Assembly: GCA_019637195.1 (NCBI GenBank)
Contig: JAHBWA010000070.1
Location: 1 to 43,764, forward strand
DNA from: Labilithrix sp.
Lineage (GTDB): Bacteria > Myxococcota_A > Polyangia > Polyangiales > Polyangiaceae
Direction: 5' to 3'
Length of the DNA stretch: 43,764 bases
Below are positions 15,170 to 23,388 of the stretch, one piece after another; the stretch's first letter is position 1; each line of letters begins with the position of its first letter. The notes beneath the pieces were generated by a model. The model had not been told where the DNA came from, searched no databases, and was given only the letters and a program-made list of their open reading frames with translations. The translations under genes were made by a program, and so were the position numbers.

Positions 15170-16205
15170 GACCGCGATCGCGCGGGCGCTCGTCTCCGCC
15201 CACCCCGGCGCCGCGCCGATGCGCTTCGCCGCGCGCCCCGCGGGCAAGGTCGAGATCGCCGGGTGCCTCGCGGCGCGCGTCGAGGAGCCGACGCCGCACT
15301 GGCTCGTCGTGAGCCGTGGCTTCACCGAGCTCGGCGAGAAGCTCGAGGAGGATCCGGAGCTCTCGGGCTGGGGCTTCGAGCTCACCTGCCGGCTCCCGGC
15401 GCGCTCGAGCGAGGTCCCCGAGCTCGGCTGGATCATGGACTGGATGCAGCGGGTCGCCGACGATCTGGCCGCGCGCGTCTCGTTCCTCGAGCCGTACCAC
15501 CACATGGAGATCCGCCCGGCGACGCCGAGCGACGAGCTCTCGGCGGTCGTCTTCGTCGAGGACATGCGGCTCGAGCCGACGCGCTCGCAGAACGGCGCCT
15601 TCTACTTCCTCCAGATGGTCGGCCTCACGGGCGACGAATACGCCGCGCTGCACGCGTGGGACGCCCGCGGCCTCGTCGATCTCGTCCGGGAGCGCGACCC
15701 GCTCCTGCTCCTCGACGCCGAGCGCGCGAGCTTCCTCGCCGATCCGGGCTTCGTCAGCGCGGTCGACGAGGGCCGCGAGCGCGACGGCTCGTCGACCGGC
15801 GTCCTCTACGGCCTCGCGTTGCTCTGGCTCGTCGAGGGCGACGAGATCCACGTTCACCTCGACGTCGGCGCGGCGGCCGCAGTGCGCGACGCGATGAGGG
15901 CGCGCCTGCGCCACGGCAAGGCGATGCTGCTGTTCGGCGACCGCCGGAGGACCGTGCGCCCCGACGGCAGCCTCGCGATCCGCTCGCAGGTCAACGTCGC
16001 GCTCCGGCCGGAGGACGGTCCGTCGGAGATCGTGCGCGACGACGACGGCGCGGCGTGCGTGCTCCGGCTCGGCCCCGACGCGATCGAGGCGCTCGCGCGG
16101 GAGCTCCCCGAGGCGCCGGGCTCGGCGGCGCTCGCGAGCATGCCCGGCGTGCGCTTCGTCGTGACGACGCGCGAGCGCCTGCACGCGCCCGGCTACCCCC
16201 GCTGA
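15150..16205 (+). CDS. SUFU (Suppressor of fused)-domain protein
   Basis: 351 aa. The N-terminal half resembles the Suppressor of fused domain: LVVSRGFTELG, then SGWGFELTCRLP and a following block rich in aromatic residues (LGWIMDWMQ). In bacteria this fold is known mainly from immunity proteins of polymorphic toxin systems and from stand-alone proteins of unknown role. The C-terminal 150 residues (from about VDEGRERDG) form an alpha/beta region I do not recognise. The start codon lies 20 bp inside trpF in another frame, so the genes are co-translated. No toxin gene lies near. It ends 7 nt before the convergent gshA stop. Domain call likely; function open. Confidence 0.75.
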   Translation: MFHADGETAIARALVSAHPGAAPMRFAARPAGKVEIAGCLAARVEEPTPHWLVVSRGFTELGEKLEEDPELSGWGFELTCRLPARSSEVPELGWIMDWMQRVADDLAARVSFLEPYHHMEIRPATPSDELSAVVFVEDMRLEPTRSQNGAFYFLQMVGLTGDEYAALHAWDARGLVDLVRERDPLLLLDAERASFLADPGFVSAVDEGRERDGSSTGVLYGLALLWLVEGDEIHVHLDVGAAAAVRDAMRARLRHGKAMLLFGDRRRTVRPDGSLAIRSQVNVALRPEDGPSEIVRDDDGAACVLRLGPDAIEALARELPEAPGSAALASMPGVRFVVTTRERLHAPGYPR

Positions 16206-16212
16206 CGGGGCG

Positions 16213-17589
16213 TCAGCCGCTGTCGCCGAGGTCGCAGCGGCGGATGATCTCCGCGCGCATGTTCGGGACGTGCTCGATCCCGTCGAGCAGCACGTCCGCC
16301 GGCGACTTGCCGCCCGCGACGAGGTCCTTCAGCCGCGTGAGGTGCGCGCGCTCGTCCTTGCCCGAGGGCGACAAGAAGGCGCGCCGCTCGAGCCCGCCCT
16401 CGGCGATCTCGATGAGCTTCTCGGCGAACGGCTGGAGCGTCCCCGCGCGGAACCTCGCGCCCAGGCCCTTCTGCCAGACCTCCTTGCGCGAGGCGCTGAC
16501 CTCGTCGTGGGTCCAGTCGGCGGTCAGCGCCTCGGCCGCGGCGAGCGCCTTCTCGTCGTAGAGGATCCCCGTCCAGAGCGCCGGCAGCGTGCAGGCGAGG
16601 TTTTGGCCCTGGGCGTCGGCGCCGCGCACCTCGATCGTCTTCTTGAGGCGGACCTCGGGGAAGAGCGTGTTCAGGTGCGTCTGCCAGTCGGTCATGGTCG
16701 GCTTGTGGCCGGCGTAGCCGCTCTTCCAGAAGCTCCGGAAGGTCTGGCCGGTGTTCACGACCTTGTCGCCGTTGCGCTTGAACATGAACATCGGGATGTC
16801 GAGCGCCCACTCGACGTAGTCGACGAAGCCGGCGTTCTTCTTCCACAGCGACGGGACGAGGCCGGACCGATCGGGATCCGTGTCGAGCCACACCTTCGCG
16901 CGGTAGCTCTTCCCGCCGAACGGCTGCCCCTCGTAAAACGGCGAGTTGGCGAACATCGCCGTCGTGAGCGGCGAGAGCTTGAGCGCGACGCGCATCTTCG
17001 TCATCGCGTCGGCTTCGGAGAGGTAGTCGTAGTTGGCCTGCACCGTCGCGGTGCGCAGCATCATGTCGAGCGCCATGCTCCCGCGCGTCGGCAGGTACTC
17101 GCGCATGATGGCGTAGCGCTGCTTCGGCACCATCGTGAAGGCGTCGCGCGCGGCGAAGGGGTGGAAGCCGAGCCCGAGCCAATGGATCTTCCGCGCCTCG
17201 GAGAAGGGGGCGATCTCGGCGAGGTGACCGCGGAACTCCGCGCAGATCTGGTGGGCGTGGAGCAGCGGCGCGCCCGAGAGCTCGAGCTGACTGCCGGGCT
17301 CGAGCGTCACGCTCGCCCCTCCGCGCAGGAGCGCGATGAGCGGACCGCCCTCGGTCTCGGCCTCGGCGTTCCAGCCCTTGGACGCGAGCTCGGCGAGGAG
17401 CGCGCGCACGCCGGCGTCGCCCTCGTACGGCACCGGGGTCCCGTCCTCGTAGACGCCGAACTTCTCCATCTCCGCGCCGACGCGGAACTCGCTCGCGGGC
17501 TTCACGGCCGCATGGAAGAGGGAGAGGAGCTCGTCGTACGACGTGATGGGCTTGTCGCTGAGGGTCTCCGCAGTCACGGCGCTGGCCAT
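16213..17589 (-). CDS. gshA: Glutamate-cysteine ligase, plant/alphaproteobacterial type
   Basis: 458 aa from ATG 17589 (an in-frame TTG at 17625 with GGGGAAG close upstream is an alternative). It joins Glu and Cys to gamma-glutamylcysteine, the first step to glutathione. The sequence follows the plant-like clade: GAEMEKFGVYEDG, LEPGSQLELSGAPL, WLGLGFHPFA, YLPTRGSMALDMMLRTATVQ, SPFYEGQPFGGKSYRA and VEVRGAD-like KTIEVRGADAQ near the C-terminus. No glutathione synthase gene is adjacent. Convergent with the SUFU gene (7-bp gap). A few myxobacterial and alphaproteobacterial genomes carry this type in place of the E. coli form. Firm. Confidence 0.93.
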   Translation of the reverse strand: MASAVTAETLSDKPITSYDELLSLFHAAVKPASEFRVGAEMEKFGVYEDGTPVPYEGDAGVRALLAELASKGWNAEAETEGGPLIALLRGGASVTLEPGSQLELSGAPLLHAHQICAEFRGHLAEIAPFSEARKIHWLGLGFHPFAARDAFTMVPKQRYAIMREYLPTRGSMALDMMLRTATVQANYDYLSEADAMTKMRVALKLSPLTTAMFANSPFYEGQPFGGKSYRAKVWLDTDPDRSGLVPSLWKKNAGFVDYVEWALDIPMFMFKRNGDKVVNTGQTFRSFWKSGYAGHKPTMTDWQTHLNTLFPEVRLKKTIEVRGADAQGQNLACTLPALWTGILYDEKALAAAEALTADWTHDEVSASRKEVWQKGLGARFRAGTLQPFAEKLIEIAEGGLERRAFLSPSGKDERAHLTRLKDLVAGGKSPADVLLDGIEHVPNMRAEIIRRCDLGDSG

Positions 17590-17832
17590 CCCTTGTCGAT
17601 GCCGCCGCGAGCGCGACGGTTTCAATCTTCCCCTGCCCTACCGAACCGCCAGCCGAAACCGACCGGATGACGCGCCGATAGGGGCCGACGGGCGCACCTT
17701 ATAGCTCGGGACGGCGAAACCGCCGCCACGAAAATGGCCCACCGCGCGGCCGATCGGACCTACGGCGGAAGGCGAGCAGTCTCGCGGAGATCCCTCCGCG
17801 ACCACGGCCGTTGCCGGAGACGGCTCGGCGTC

Positions 17833-18546
17833 CTACGGGCTCGCGCGCGGGCCCAGCGGGAGCTCGCCCGCGGGGCCCTTCCACGTCACGACGAGGTCCT
17901 TGGCGCCCCAGGCCTTGGCGAGCGAGCGCAGCTGCCGCTCGGCCGTCGCCTTCGCCGCCTCGAGCGCGCGCGGATCGCGACCGGCCGCCGCGAACGCGGC
18001 GAGCGCCTCCCGGCGCGCAGCGCCCTCGAGCCCCTCGTTGCGCCGCGCGAGCATGTCGGTCTTGCGCGAGTGCACGTACGACCGCGCCTCGTCGAAGCGC
18101 GTCGACAGGACCTCGGGCGCGGGGAGCTCGACGTACGCGATGCCCGTGGCCTCGTCCGAGCGCACGTCGCCGTCTCCGAGCTTCGCGAGATCGACGCCGA
18201 GCACGACCTCACCGACGGCGACGAAGAGGAGCGCGTCGTCGGCGTCGACCAGGCCGTGCAGGCGCCTCTGGTGGTCCTTGAGCTCGATGACCTTCTCGAC
18301 GTGGATCGCGCTCGTCTCGAGCCGCGCGAGCGAGCGGAGCTCGCGGATCACCGTAGCGCCCGCGTGCGCGACCCGCACCTCCGAGGTCGGCGCCTCGGGC
18401 TTCGGCTCTCGGAGCCACGCGAAGCCCATCGCCGCGACCGCCACGAGCGCCGCGGGCCAGGCGATGCGCGCGACGATCGCGCTCGGCGAGGCGGGCGCGC
18501 GGACGGGAGTGACCTCGGGGGCGCCGGGCTCGGACGGAGGCTGCAC
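17833..18546 (-). CDS. DUF4230-family membrane-anchored protein
   Basis: 237 aa. One membrane helix (about residues 23-45) is followed by an extracytoplasmic domain of the DUF4230 type: VIRELRSLARLETSAIHVEKVIELKD is the family's opening pattern, with LLFVAVGEVVLGVDLAKL after it and an LPAPEVLSTRFDEARSYVHSRK core. GTG start; the ribosome binding site is poor. The family is widespread in bacteria and has no established function; it resembles membrane-edge proteins of the SPFH/stomatin neighbourhood, but that is only an impression. It stands alone on the minus strand between gshA and a lipoprotein pair. Confidence 0.8.
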   Translation of the reverse strand: MQPPSEPGAPEVTPVRAPASPSAIVARIAWPAALVAVAAMGFAWLREPKPEAPTSEVRVAHAGATVIRELRSLARLETSAIHVEKVIELKDHQRRLHGLVDADDALLFVAVGEVVLGVDLAKLGDGDVRSDEATGIAYVELPAPEVLSTRFDEARSYVHSRKTDMLARRNEGLEGAARREALAAFAAAGRDPRALEAAKATAERQLRSLAKAWGAKDLVVTWKGPAGELPLGPRASP

Positions 18547-18603
18547 GGGAGGTCAACACGGCAGCCCGCGGGCGGATTCCCGTGCGTGAGCCCGAGCGAC
18601 CGC

Positions 18604-19572
18604 CTACTCGACGACGACGACGACGCGGGCCGCCACGCTCTCGTTGCCGGCGTCGTCGCGGGCGACGGCGCGCACCTCCGTCGGTCCCGGCGAGAGGGTC
18701 GCCGTGTCCACGGCGATCTCGGCGAGCGGCCCCTCGAGGTCGGCGACGCGCGCGCCGCCGACCCAGAGGGTGATCCGAGGGGGCGTCGGGTTGTCGGAGT
18801 CCGAAGCCGCGAGCCTCACCACGAAGCTCGAGCCGTCCACCACCGCCGCGGACGCGGGCGCGAGGATGGACACCGCGGGGCGCGTCCCGTCGATGCGGAG
18901 GTCGAGATCCTTCGTCGCCGTGTTCCCCGCGGCGTCGCGCGCGGTGACTACGGCCCTCCCCGCCCCGCGCGGGAGCTCCTTCGCGGGGAAGGTCACGCGC
19001 GAGACGTCCCAGTCGGTGCCGACGGTGCTCGGGTAAACCTTGGGCAGCTCGCGGAGCAGCGTCGTGCCGGCGAACGAGAGCTCGACCGAGCCGAGGACCC
19101 ACGCGTCGCGGATCCAGACGGCGATCTCGCCGTCGCCCCCGTCGACGAGCGGGCTCGCGACGAGGCGCTCGGCGTCGATCTCCGGCGGCGTCAGGTCGAC
19201 GAGCAGATTGCTGATCTGCCGCTCCGCGCAGGCCTCTGCCACGTCGCAACAGACGACGCGGAGCAGCCCCTGCCCTTCGCCGAGGTCCGCGCCGGAGAAC
19301 GACGCCGAAGCGTCGGCGCCCGTCGCGGAGACGAGCGCCGAGAACCGGAAATGCGCGACGATCCGGCGGACGCCCACGTCGTCCGAGCAGCTCGTGTCGA
19401 TCCGTGAGCGAGCGCCGAGCGGCGGCCAGTCGGGGACGCGGAGCGGCTCGAGCCGCGGCGGCCTCGACGGCGCGCTCGGCGGCGGAGGCGGCGCATCGTC
19501 ATCGACCGAGAAGCACCCCGCCGAGAGGAGGCCCCCGAGCGCGAGCGCGGCGAGCAGGTGCGCGCGGCTCAT
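18604..19572 (-). CDS. Lipoprotein with bacterial Ig-like domains
   Basis: 322 aa. Signal peptide MSRAHLLAALALGGLLSAGC with lipobox SAGC, then a Pro-rich linker (DDDAPPPPPSAPSRPP). The rest is beta-rich and contains Ig/cadherin-type repeats: VVTARDAAGNTATKDLDL and VRAVARDDAGNESVAARV both end in the D-x-A-G-N turn of bacterial Big-type domains. TRPAVSILAPASAAVV separates the domains. Likely a surface-anchored binding or scaffold protein. Its ATG overlaps the stop of the upstream LVIVD protein gene by 4 bp (ATGA), so the two are made together and may work as a pair. Substrate unknown. Confidence 0.78.
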   Translation of the reverse strand: MSRAHLLAALALGGLLSAGCFSVDDDAPPPPPSAPSRPPRLEPLRVPDWPPLGARSRIDTSCSDDVGVRRIVAHFRFSALVSATGADASASFSGADLGEGQGLLRVVCCDVAEACAERQISNLLVDLTPPEIDAERLVASPLVDGGDGEIAVWIRDAWVLGSVELSFAGTTLLRELPKVYPSTVGTDWDVSRVTFPAKELPRGAGRAVVTARDAAGNTATKDLDLRIDGTRPAVSILAPASAAVVDGSSFVVRLAASDSDNPTPPRITLWVGGARVADLEGPLAEIAVDTATLSPGPTEVRAVARDDAGNESVAARVVVVVE

Positions 19573-21794
19573 CGCGTCACCTCGGTCGCCGAGACGAACG
19601 CGGCGGCGCCGCTCGCGCCGATGGCGTATGCGCGGATCGCGCCGTCGGCGTCGGCGACGAAGACGCGTCCGCCGGAGACAGCGACGCCCGACGCGGCGCC
19701 GGTGAAGACCTCGAGCGCGAGCACCGCGGGCTCGGCGCCGGTGATGTCGACGCTGACGAGATAGCTCTTGTAGAGGCTGCGATCGATGCCGACGACGTAG
19801 ACGTGATCGCCGTCCGTTGCGGCGGCGGCGTACGTCAGCGGCGGGAGCCCCGTCCTCTTCGCGCCGCCCGCGGCGTGGAGCACGAGGCCGACCGCCGGGC
19901 CGAGGCCCGCCACCTCGACGAGCCCGCGCGGGCTCGTGAGGAGGTGCCTGCGCGGCAAACGCATCCGCCAGAGCGACGCGTCCAGGATGTCCTCGGCGTC
20001 GAAGACCGCGTGGCCCGGCAGATCGACGCTCGCGCCGACGGAGACGCGCGCGGCGGCGGGCCACTCGGGCGCGGCGTAGTAGACGCCCGCGGCGTCCGCG
20101 GCGACGCTGAGCGGAAGGTGCGCCTCGTGCGCCAGGCCGTGGTGGGTCGCGACGCCGGTGTCGACGTCGATCACGCGGACCCCCACGGTCGGCGACGCGA
20201 CGGCGACCCTCGTAGCAGAGACCGGCGCGATCGTGCTCGCCGCCGGGACGGCGATCGCGCCGCCCGCGCCCTCGACCACGAGGCCCGAGGCGCCGAGGGC
20301 GACCCAGCGCCCGTCGCCGAGCAAGCTCACCGCCGTGCTCGCCTGGAGCGCCGCGTCTCCCGGCGTCGCCGTGCGGGTGAGCAACCCGCTCGGCGTGGCG
20401 GCGAACACGCCTCCCCGCGGCCCGACGGCGACGACGCGGTCCGGGCTCGCCGCCACGCCGAGCAGCGTGCGCGGCTCGTCGAAGCGCTGGACGATCGGCA
20501 GCGCCGGATCGACCGCGCTCCTCACGTCGACCGCCCGCACTCCGATCCGTCGCGCGTCGCCGAACGCGTAGACACGGTCGCCGACCGGCAACGTCTGGAT
20601 CGGGTCCTTGCCGGGCGGGGGCGGCGCCCAGATCTTCTCCCACGGGACGACCTGCCACGGCGGCTTCGAGGAGCACGAGACGTCCGGATCGTCCTCCGGC
20701 GGCGCCAGCGCCATCAACGTCGAGCACGAGACCTTCGGGCTCGCGACGTCGACGGGCAAGACGCCCCACTCGCCGCCGGCGACGTAGAGCTTGCCGGCAT
20801 TCGCGCGGACGCCGCTCGCGTAGAACGAGGGCGTGTCCAGGAGCGTGCAGTTGCCGAGCACCGACGGCGCGTGGGGCTCCGTCACGTCGATCGCGACCGC
20901 CCCGTAGCGCCCGGCGGCGACGAACGCGACGTCGCCGACCAGCGTGACCTTCTTCGCCGGCGCGACGAGGCGGTCCGCGACGATCGGCGCGGGCACCCAC
21001 GTCTCGGCGACGACCTTGCCGGTCGACAGCTCCACGACCCGGAACGTGCTGCACGCCGCGACGTACGCGTAGGCTCCACGCGTCGCGACGCCCGCGCTGA
21101 ACCCGGGGAGCGACCACGAGTGGCGGATCGTCGGAGAGGCGGGCCCGAGGTCGACCTCGGCCAGCCCGGCGTGGCCCATCGCGACGTACGCCGTGTCGCC
21201 GCGCACCTCGACGTCGTAGGCCTTGCCCGAGAGCCGGGTCGAGCGCGCGCGGGTCGGGCTCGCCGCGTTCGTCACGTCCACCGTGACGAGGCCGCTCGCG
21301 CCGGCGGCGAGCACGAGCTCGCCGCCGCGTCGATCGACCGCGAGCGGAGTCCCGAGCCCCGTCAGCAGCGACGCGCGCGACAGCTCGCTCGGCCTCGCGA
21401 GATCGAACGTCCACAGGTGCGTCGCGTCGACGGCGAAGAGGTGATCGTCGACGATCGCGCCGTCGCGGAACATCGGCGCGTGCAGCGAGTCCGGATCGTC
21501 GTTTCCCTCGCCGTCACCGCAGACCTCGTCGACGAGGACCCAGGAGATGCCCGTCCGACCGCACGTCTCCGTCTCGACCGGCTTCCACCTCTGACCGGTC
21601 GGCGCGGGGTCGCCCGGCGCCTTGCCGCGCGAGCCGTCGTCGGCCGGCGCGCCCCTCACGCTGCTCCCCCACGCGCCCCCGCCGGGGCCGCCACAGCCGT
21701 TGTTATCCGTCGTGGTGCGCCCGCCCGCGTTGACGCTGCACGCGAGCAGCGCACCGGGCAGGAGCAAGGACACACGTCGCCACGAGATCCGCAT
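19569..21794 (-). CDS. LVIVD-repeat beta-propeller lipoprotein
   Basis: 741 aa from ATG 21794, supported by GGAGGGG 4 nt upstream. MRISWRRVSLLLPGALLAC is a lipoprotein signal with Cys19 as anchor. After a Gly-rich linker come repeated blades of LVIVD type, for instance ELVLAAGASGLVTVDVTNAASP, DTAYVAMGHAGLAEVDLGP and DVAFVAAGRYGAVAIDVTEPHAP; at least seven such units are visible. A Cys-rich loop (DDPDVSCSSKPP) sits mid-way. LVIVD proteins are secreted or surface-exposed propellers in myxobacteria and related groups, of unknown partner. It is translationally coupled to the Ig-like lipoprotein downstream. Confidence 0.82.
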   Translation of the reverse strand: MRISWRRVSLLLPGALLACSVNAGGRTTTDNNGCGGPGGGAWGSSVRGAPADDGSRGKAPGDPAPTGQRWKPVETETCGRTGISWVLVDEVCGDGEGNDDPDSLHAPMFRDGAIVDDHLFAVDATHLWTFDLARPSELSRASLLTGLGTPLAVDRRGGELVLAAGASGLVTVDVTNAASPTRARSTRLSGKAYDVEVRGDTAYVAMGHAGLAEVDLGPASPTIRHSWSLPGFSAGVATRGAYAYVAACSTFRVVELSTGKVVAETWVPAPIVADRLVAPAKKVTLVGDVAFVAAGRYGAVAIDVTEPHAPSVLGNCTLLDTPSFYASGVRANAGKLYVAGGEWGVLPVDVASPKVSCSTLMALAPPEDDPDVSCSSKPPWQVVPWEKIWAPPPPGKDPIQTLPVGDRVYAFGDARRIGVRAVDVRSAVDPALPIVQRFDEPRTLLGVAASPDRVVAVGPRGGVFAATPSGLLTRTATPGDAALQASTAVSLLGDGRWVALGASGLVVEGAGGAIAVPAASTIAPVSATRVAVASPTVGVRVIDVDTGVATHHGLAHEAHLPLSVAADAAGVYYAAPEWPAAARVSVGASVDLPGHAVFDAEDILDASLWRMRLPRRHLLTSPRGLVEVAGLGPAVGLVLHAAGGAKRTGLPPLTYAAAATDGDHVYVVGIDRSLYKSYLVSVDITGAEPAVLALEVFTGAASGVAVSGGRVFVADADGAIRAYAIGASGAAAFVSATEVTR

Positions 21795-22029
21795 GGACCC
21801 CTCCGAGGTAAAGAGAAGGAAGAAGACAGAGAGCGCCACGCCACGCGCGGCGTCCTCGTTGGCCCGTGCGTGAGCAAGCGCTCTGCCAGCTCCCGAGGCG
21901 CCGCGATCTCCTTCGAGTTCTCCGCGCTCTCGGCAGGATCGCGGGTCCGGGGCGCGGATCGCCAACGGATGAGGTGTGACGCGAGGATCGTGCCGTGTGA
22001 AAGGGAGCAACAAGCCCGGCTGCGCCCCG

Positions 22030-22035
22030 TACGAT
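22030..22035 (+). promoter_or_regulatory. -10-like TACGAT before the zinc-ribbon gene
   Basis: TACGAT ends 7 nt before GTG 22043, an in-frame start three codons after ATG 22034. It overlaps that ATG, so the leaderless start would be GTG 22043. Confidence 0.45.
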
Positions 22036-22333
22036 GAGACGGGTGAGCGGCGAGCTTCGAACGGTCGGCGACGACGGCCCCGAGCGCTGCGCGTTCTGCG
22101 GCGCCGAGGCGGCCGGTCCGTGCGCGTCGTGCCACCGCTCGGTCTGCGGCGACTGCTGCACGCTCACCGAGGGCGGGGCCAAGACGTGGGCGATCTGCCT
22201 CGACTGCGATCGCAAGAAGGGCCGCTCGCTCGGAGGGGCCTGGCGGAGCGTCGGCCTCTGGCTCGTCGGTCTGCTCGTCGCGCTCGCGGCGCTCGTCGCC
22301 CTGCTCGAGTGGCTCGCGCCGTCGTCGCAGTAA
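22034..22333 (+). CDS. Zinc-ribbon/B-box-like small membrane protein
   Basis: 99 aa (96 if it starts at GTG 22043, which I favour). The first half is Cys-rich: Cys19-x2-Cys22, Cys30-x2-Cys33-His34, Cys38-x2-Cys41-Cys42, Cys55-x2-Cys58, the spacing of a B-box or double zinc ribbon. One membrane helix follows (about 72-92), then the short tail EWLAPSSQ. The zinc-binding part would face the cytoplasm if the helix is a C-terminal anchor. No Shine-Dalgarno sequence. The last codons and stop are duplicated directly downstream. B-box zinc-finger membrane proteins occur in many bacteria without known function. Confidence 0.78.
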   Translation: MRRVSGELRTVGDDGPERCAFCGAEAAGPCASCHRSVCGDCCTLTEGGAKTWAICLDCDRKKGRSLGGAWRSVGLWLVGLLVALAALVALLEWLAPSSQ

Positions 22334-22404
22334 GCCCGGCGCGGGGAGCTACTTCGAGTGGCTCGCGCCGTCGTCGCAGTAGGCCCCGCGCGGGGAGCTA
22401 CTTC
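22306..22404. repeat. 49-bp tandem duplication across convergent gene ends
   Basis: Units 22306-22354 and 22355-22403 differ at two positions. Unit 1 holds the last eight codons and TAA stop of the zinc-ribbon gene; unit 2 repeats them with a TAG stop. Each unit also contains CTA, which in unit 2 is the stop codon of the convergent TlpA-like gene. Confidence 0.92.
22384..22395. terminator. Perfect palindrome between convergent genes
   Basis: CCCCGCGCGGGG, 12 bp, between the convergent stops. It could act as a bidirectional hairpin, but it has almost no loop and no T-run, so intrinsic termination is doubtful. Confidence 0.3.
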
Positions 22405-23174
22405 TTCTTCTTCGGCGCCTTCTTGCCGCCCTTCTTCGGCGCCTTCTTCGCGGCCTTCTTCGCCGGCTTCTTCTTCGGCGGTGGCGGCGCGTCGGCCTCG
22501 TCGTCGTCGCTCGACGCGGTCGCCGCCTCGCTCTCGTGGTCGTCGGCCTCGTCGCTCTTCGGCTCCCGCGCCGAGTCGTCCGCGTCGTTCTTCGCGACGC
22601 GGGTGTCGCCCGCCGGAGCGCCCTCGTGGATCGACGCGACCTCCTTCTCCATCTCCTTGGTCTCGCCGTCGTGGTAGCCGGCGTGGATGAAGCGGACCGT
22701 CCCGCTCCCGTCGACGATGAACGTCGTCGGCATGTTCTTCACGTTCCAACGGCTCGCGATCGCGTGATCGCTGTCCCAGCCGATGTTGAACGTCGCGCCG
22801 TTCTCCCGCGCGAAGTCGAGGATGCCCTTCTCTTCGTCGTCGACCGAGATGCCGATGATCTCGGCCTTGTCGCCGAGGCGCTTCGAGAGCTCCTCCAGCT
22901 TCGGGAACGAGGCGCGGCACGGCTCGCACCACGTCGCCCAGAAGTCGATGATGAGCACCTTGCCCTGCTTCGCCTCGAGCGAGATCTCTCCCTTCCCGTT
23001 CATGGACTGGATCGAAAGATCCGGCGCGCGCTTGCCGACCTCCGCCGGTCCTCCCCCGCCGCCCGACTCGTCCGCCGCGCTCCGCGCGCCCTTCTCCCCC
23101 GATCCTCCGCACCCGGCGAGGGCCGTGAGCGCGAGAAAGACTGCGACACCGAATCGACTGGGCAGGACCGTCAT
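22398..23174 (-). CDS. TlpA/redoxin-like thiol lipoprotein, histone-like tail
   Basis: 258 aa. Lipoprotein signal ending in ALAGC (Cys22), a Gly-rich linker, then a thioredoxin fold: FWATWCEPC with redox pair Cys83/Cys86, IIGISVDDEEKG, and the cis-proline in NVKNMPTTFIVD. This is the TlpA/ResA type that reduces disulfides or feeds cytochrome c maturation outside the cytoplasm. An acidic linker (about residues 190-228, rich in Asp/Glu/Ser) follows, then PPPPKKKPAKKAAKKAPKK to the end, a Lys/Ala/Pro tail like histone H1. GGAGAGG 9 nt upstream supports ATG 23174. Enzyme call firm; the basic tail is unusual for a periplasmic protein. Confidence 0.88.
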   Translation of the reverse strand: MTVLPSRFGVAVFLALTALAGCGGSGEKGARSAADESGGGGGPAEVGKRAPDLSIQSMNGKGEISLEAKQGKVLIIDFWATWCEPCRASFPKLEELSKRLGDKAEIIGISVDDEEKGILDFARENGATFNIGWDSDHAIASRWNVKNMPTTFIVDGSGTVRFIHAGYHDGETKEMEKEVASIHEGAPAGDTRVAKNDADDSAREPKSDEADDHESEAATASSDDDEADAPPPPKKKPAKKAAKKAPKKGGKKAPKKKK

Positions 23175-23388
23175 GAGTGAAACCTCTCCGCGTCAGGGCT
23201 CGCAAGAATCGAGCGCGTTCGGCGCCGCCGGGACGCCCTCGAATCGTACCGTTTCTTTCGGCTGGTCACTGCACTGTCCGCCCTCCGATCGAGCGATGCG
23301 GAGCGACGCGGAGCTGCGCACTCACAGCGTGGGCAAATGTGGCGCCCAGTAGGGCGTCGTAGAGCCTGCACACGGAACGCGCGGGGCG

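Noticed and set aside
12667..23283. 12-mer CACTGTCCGCCC shared upstream of the prenyl synthase (12667) and TlpA-like (23272) genes
   Set aside because: Two copies of a G/C-rich 12-mer at different distances from their genes are not enough to call a regulatory motif.
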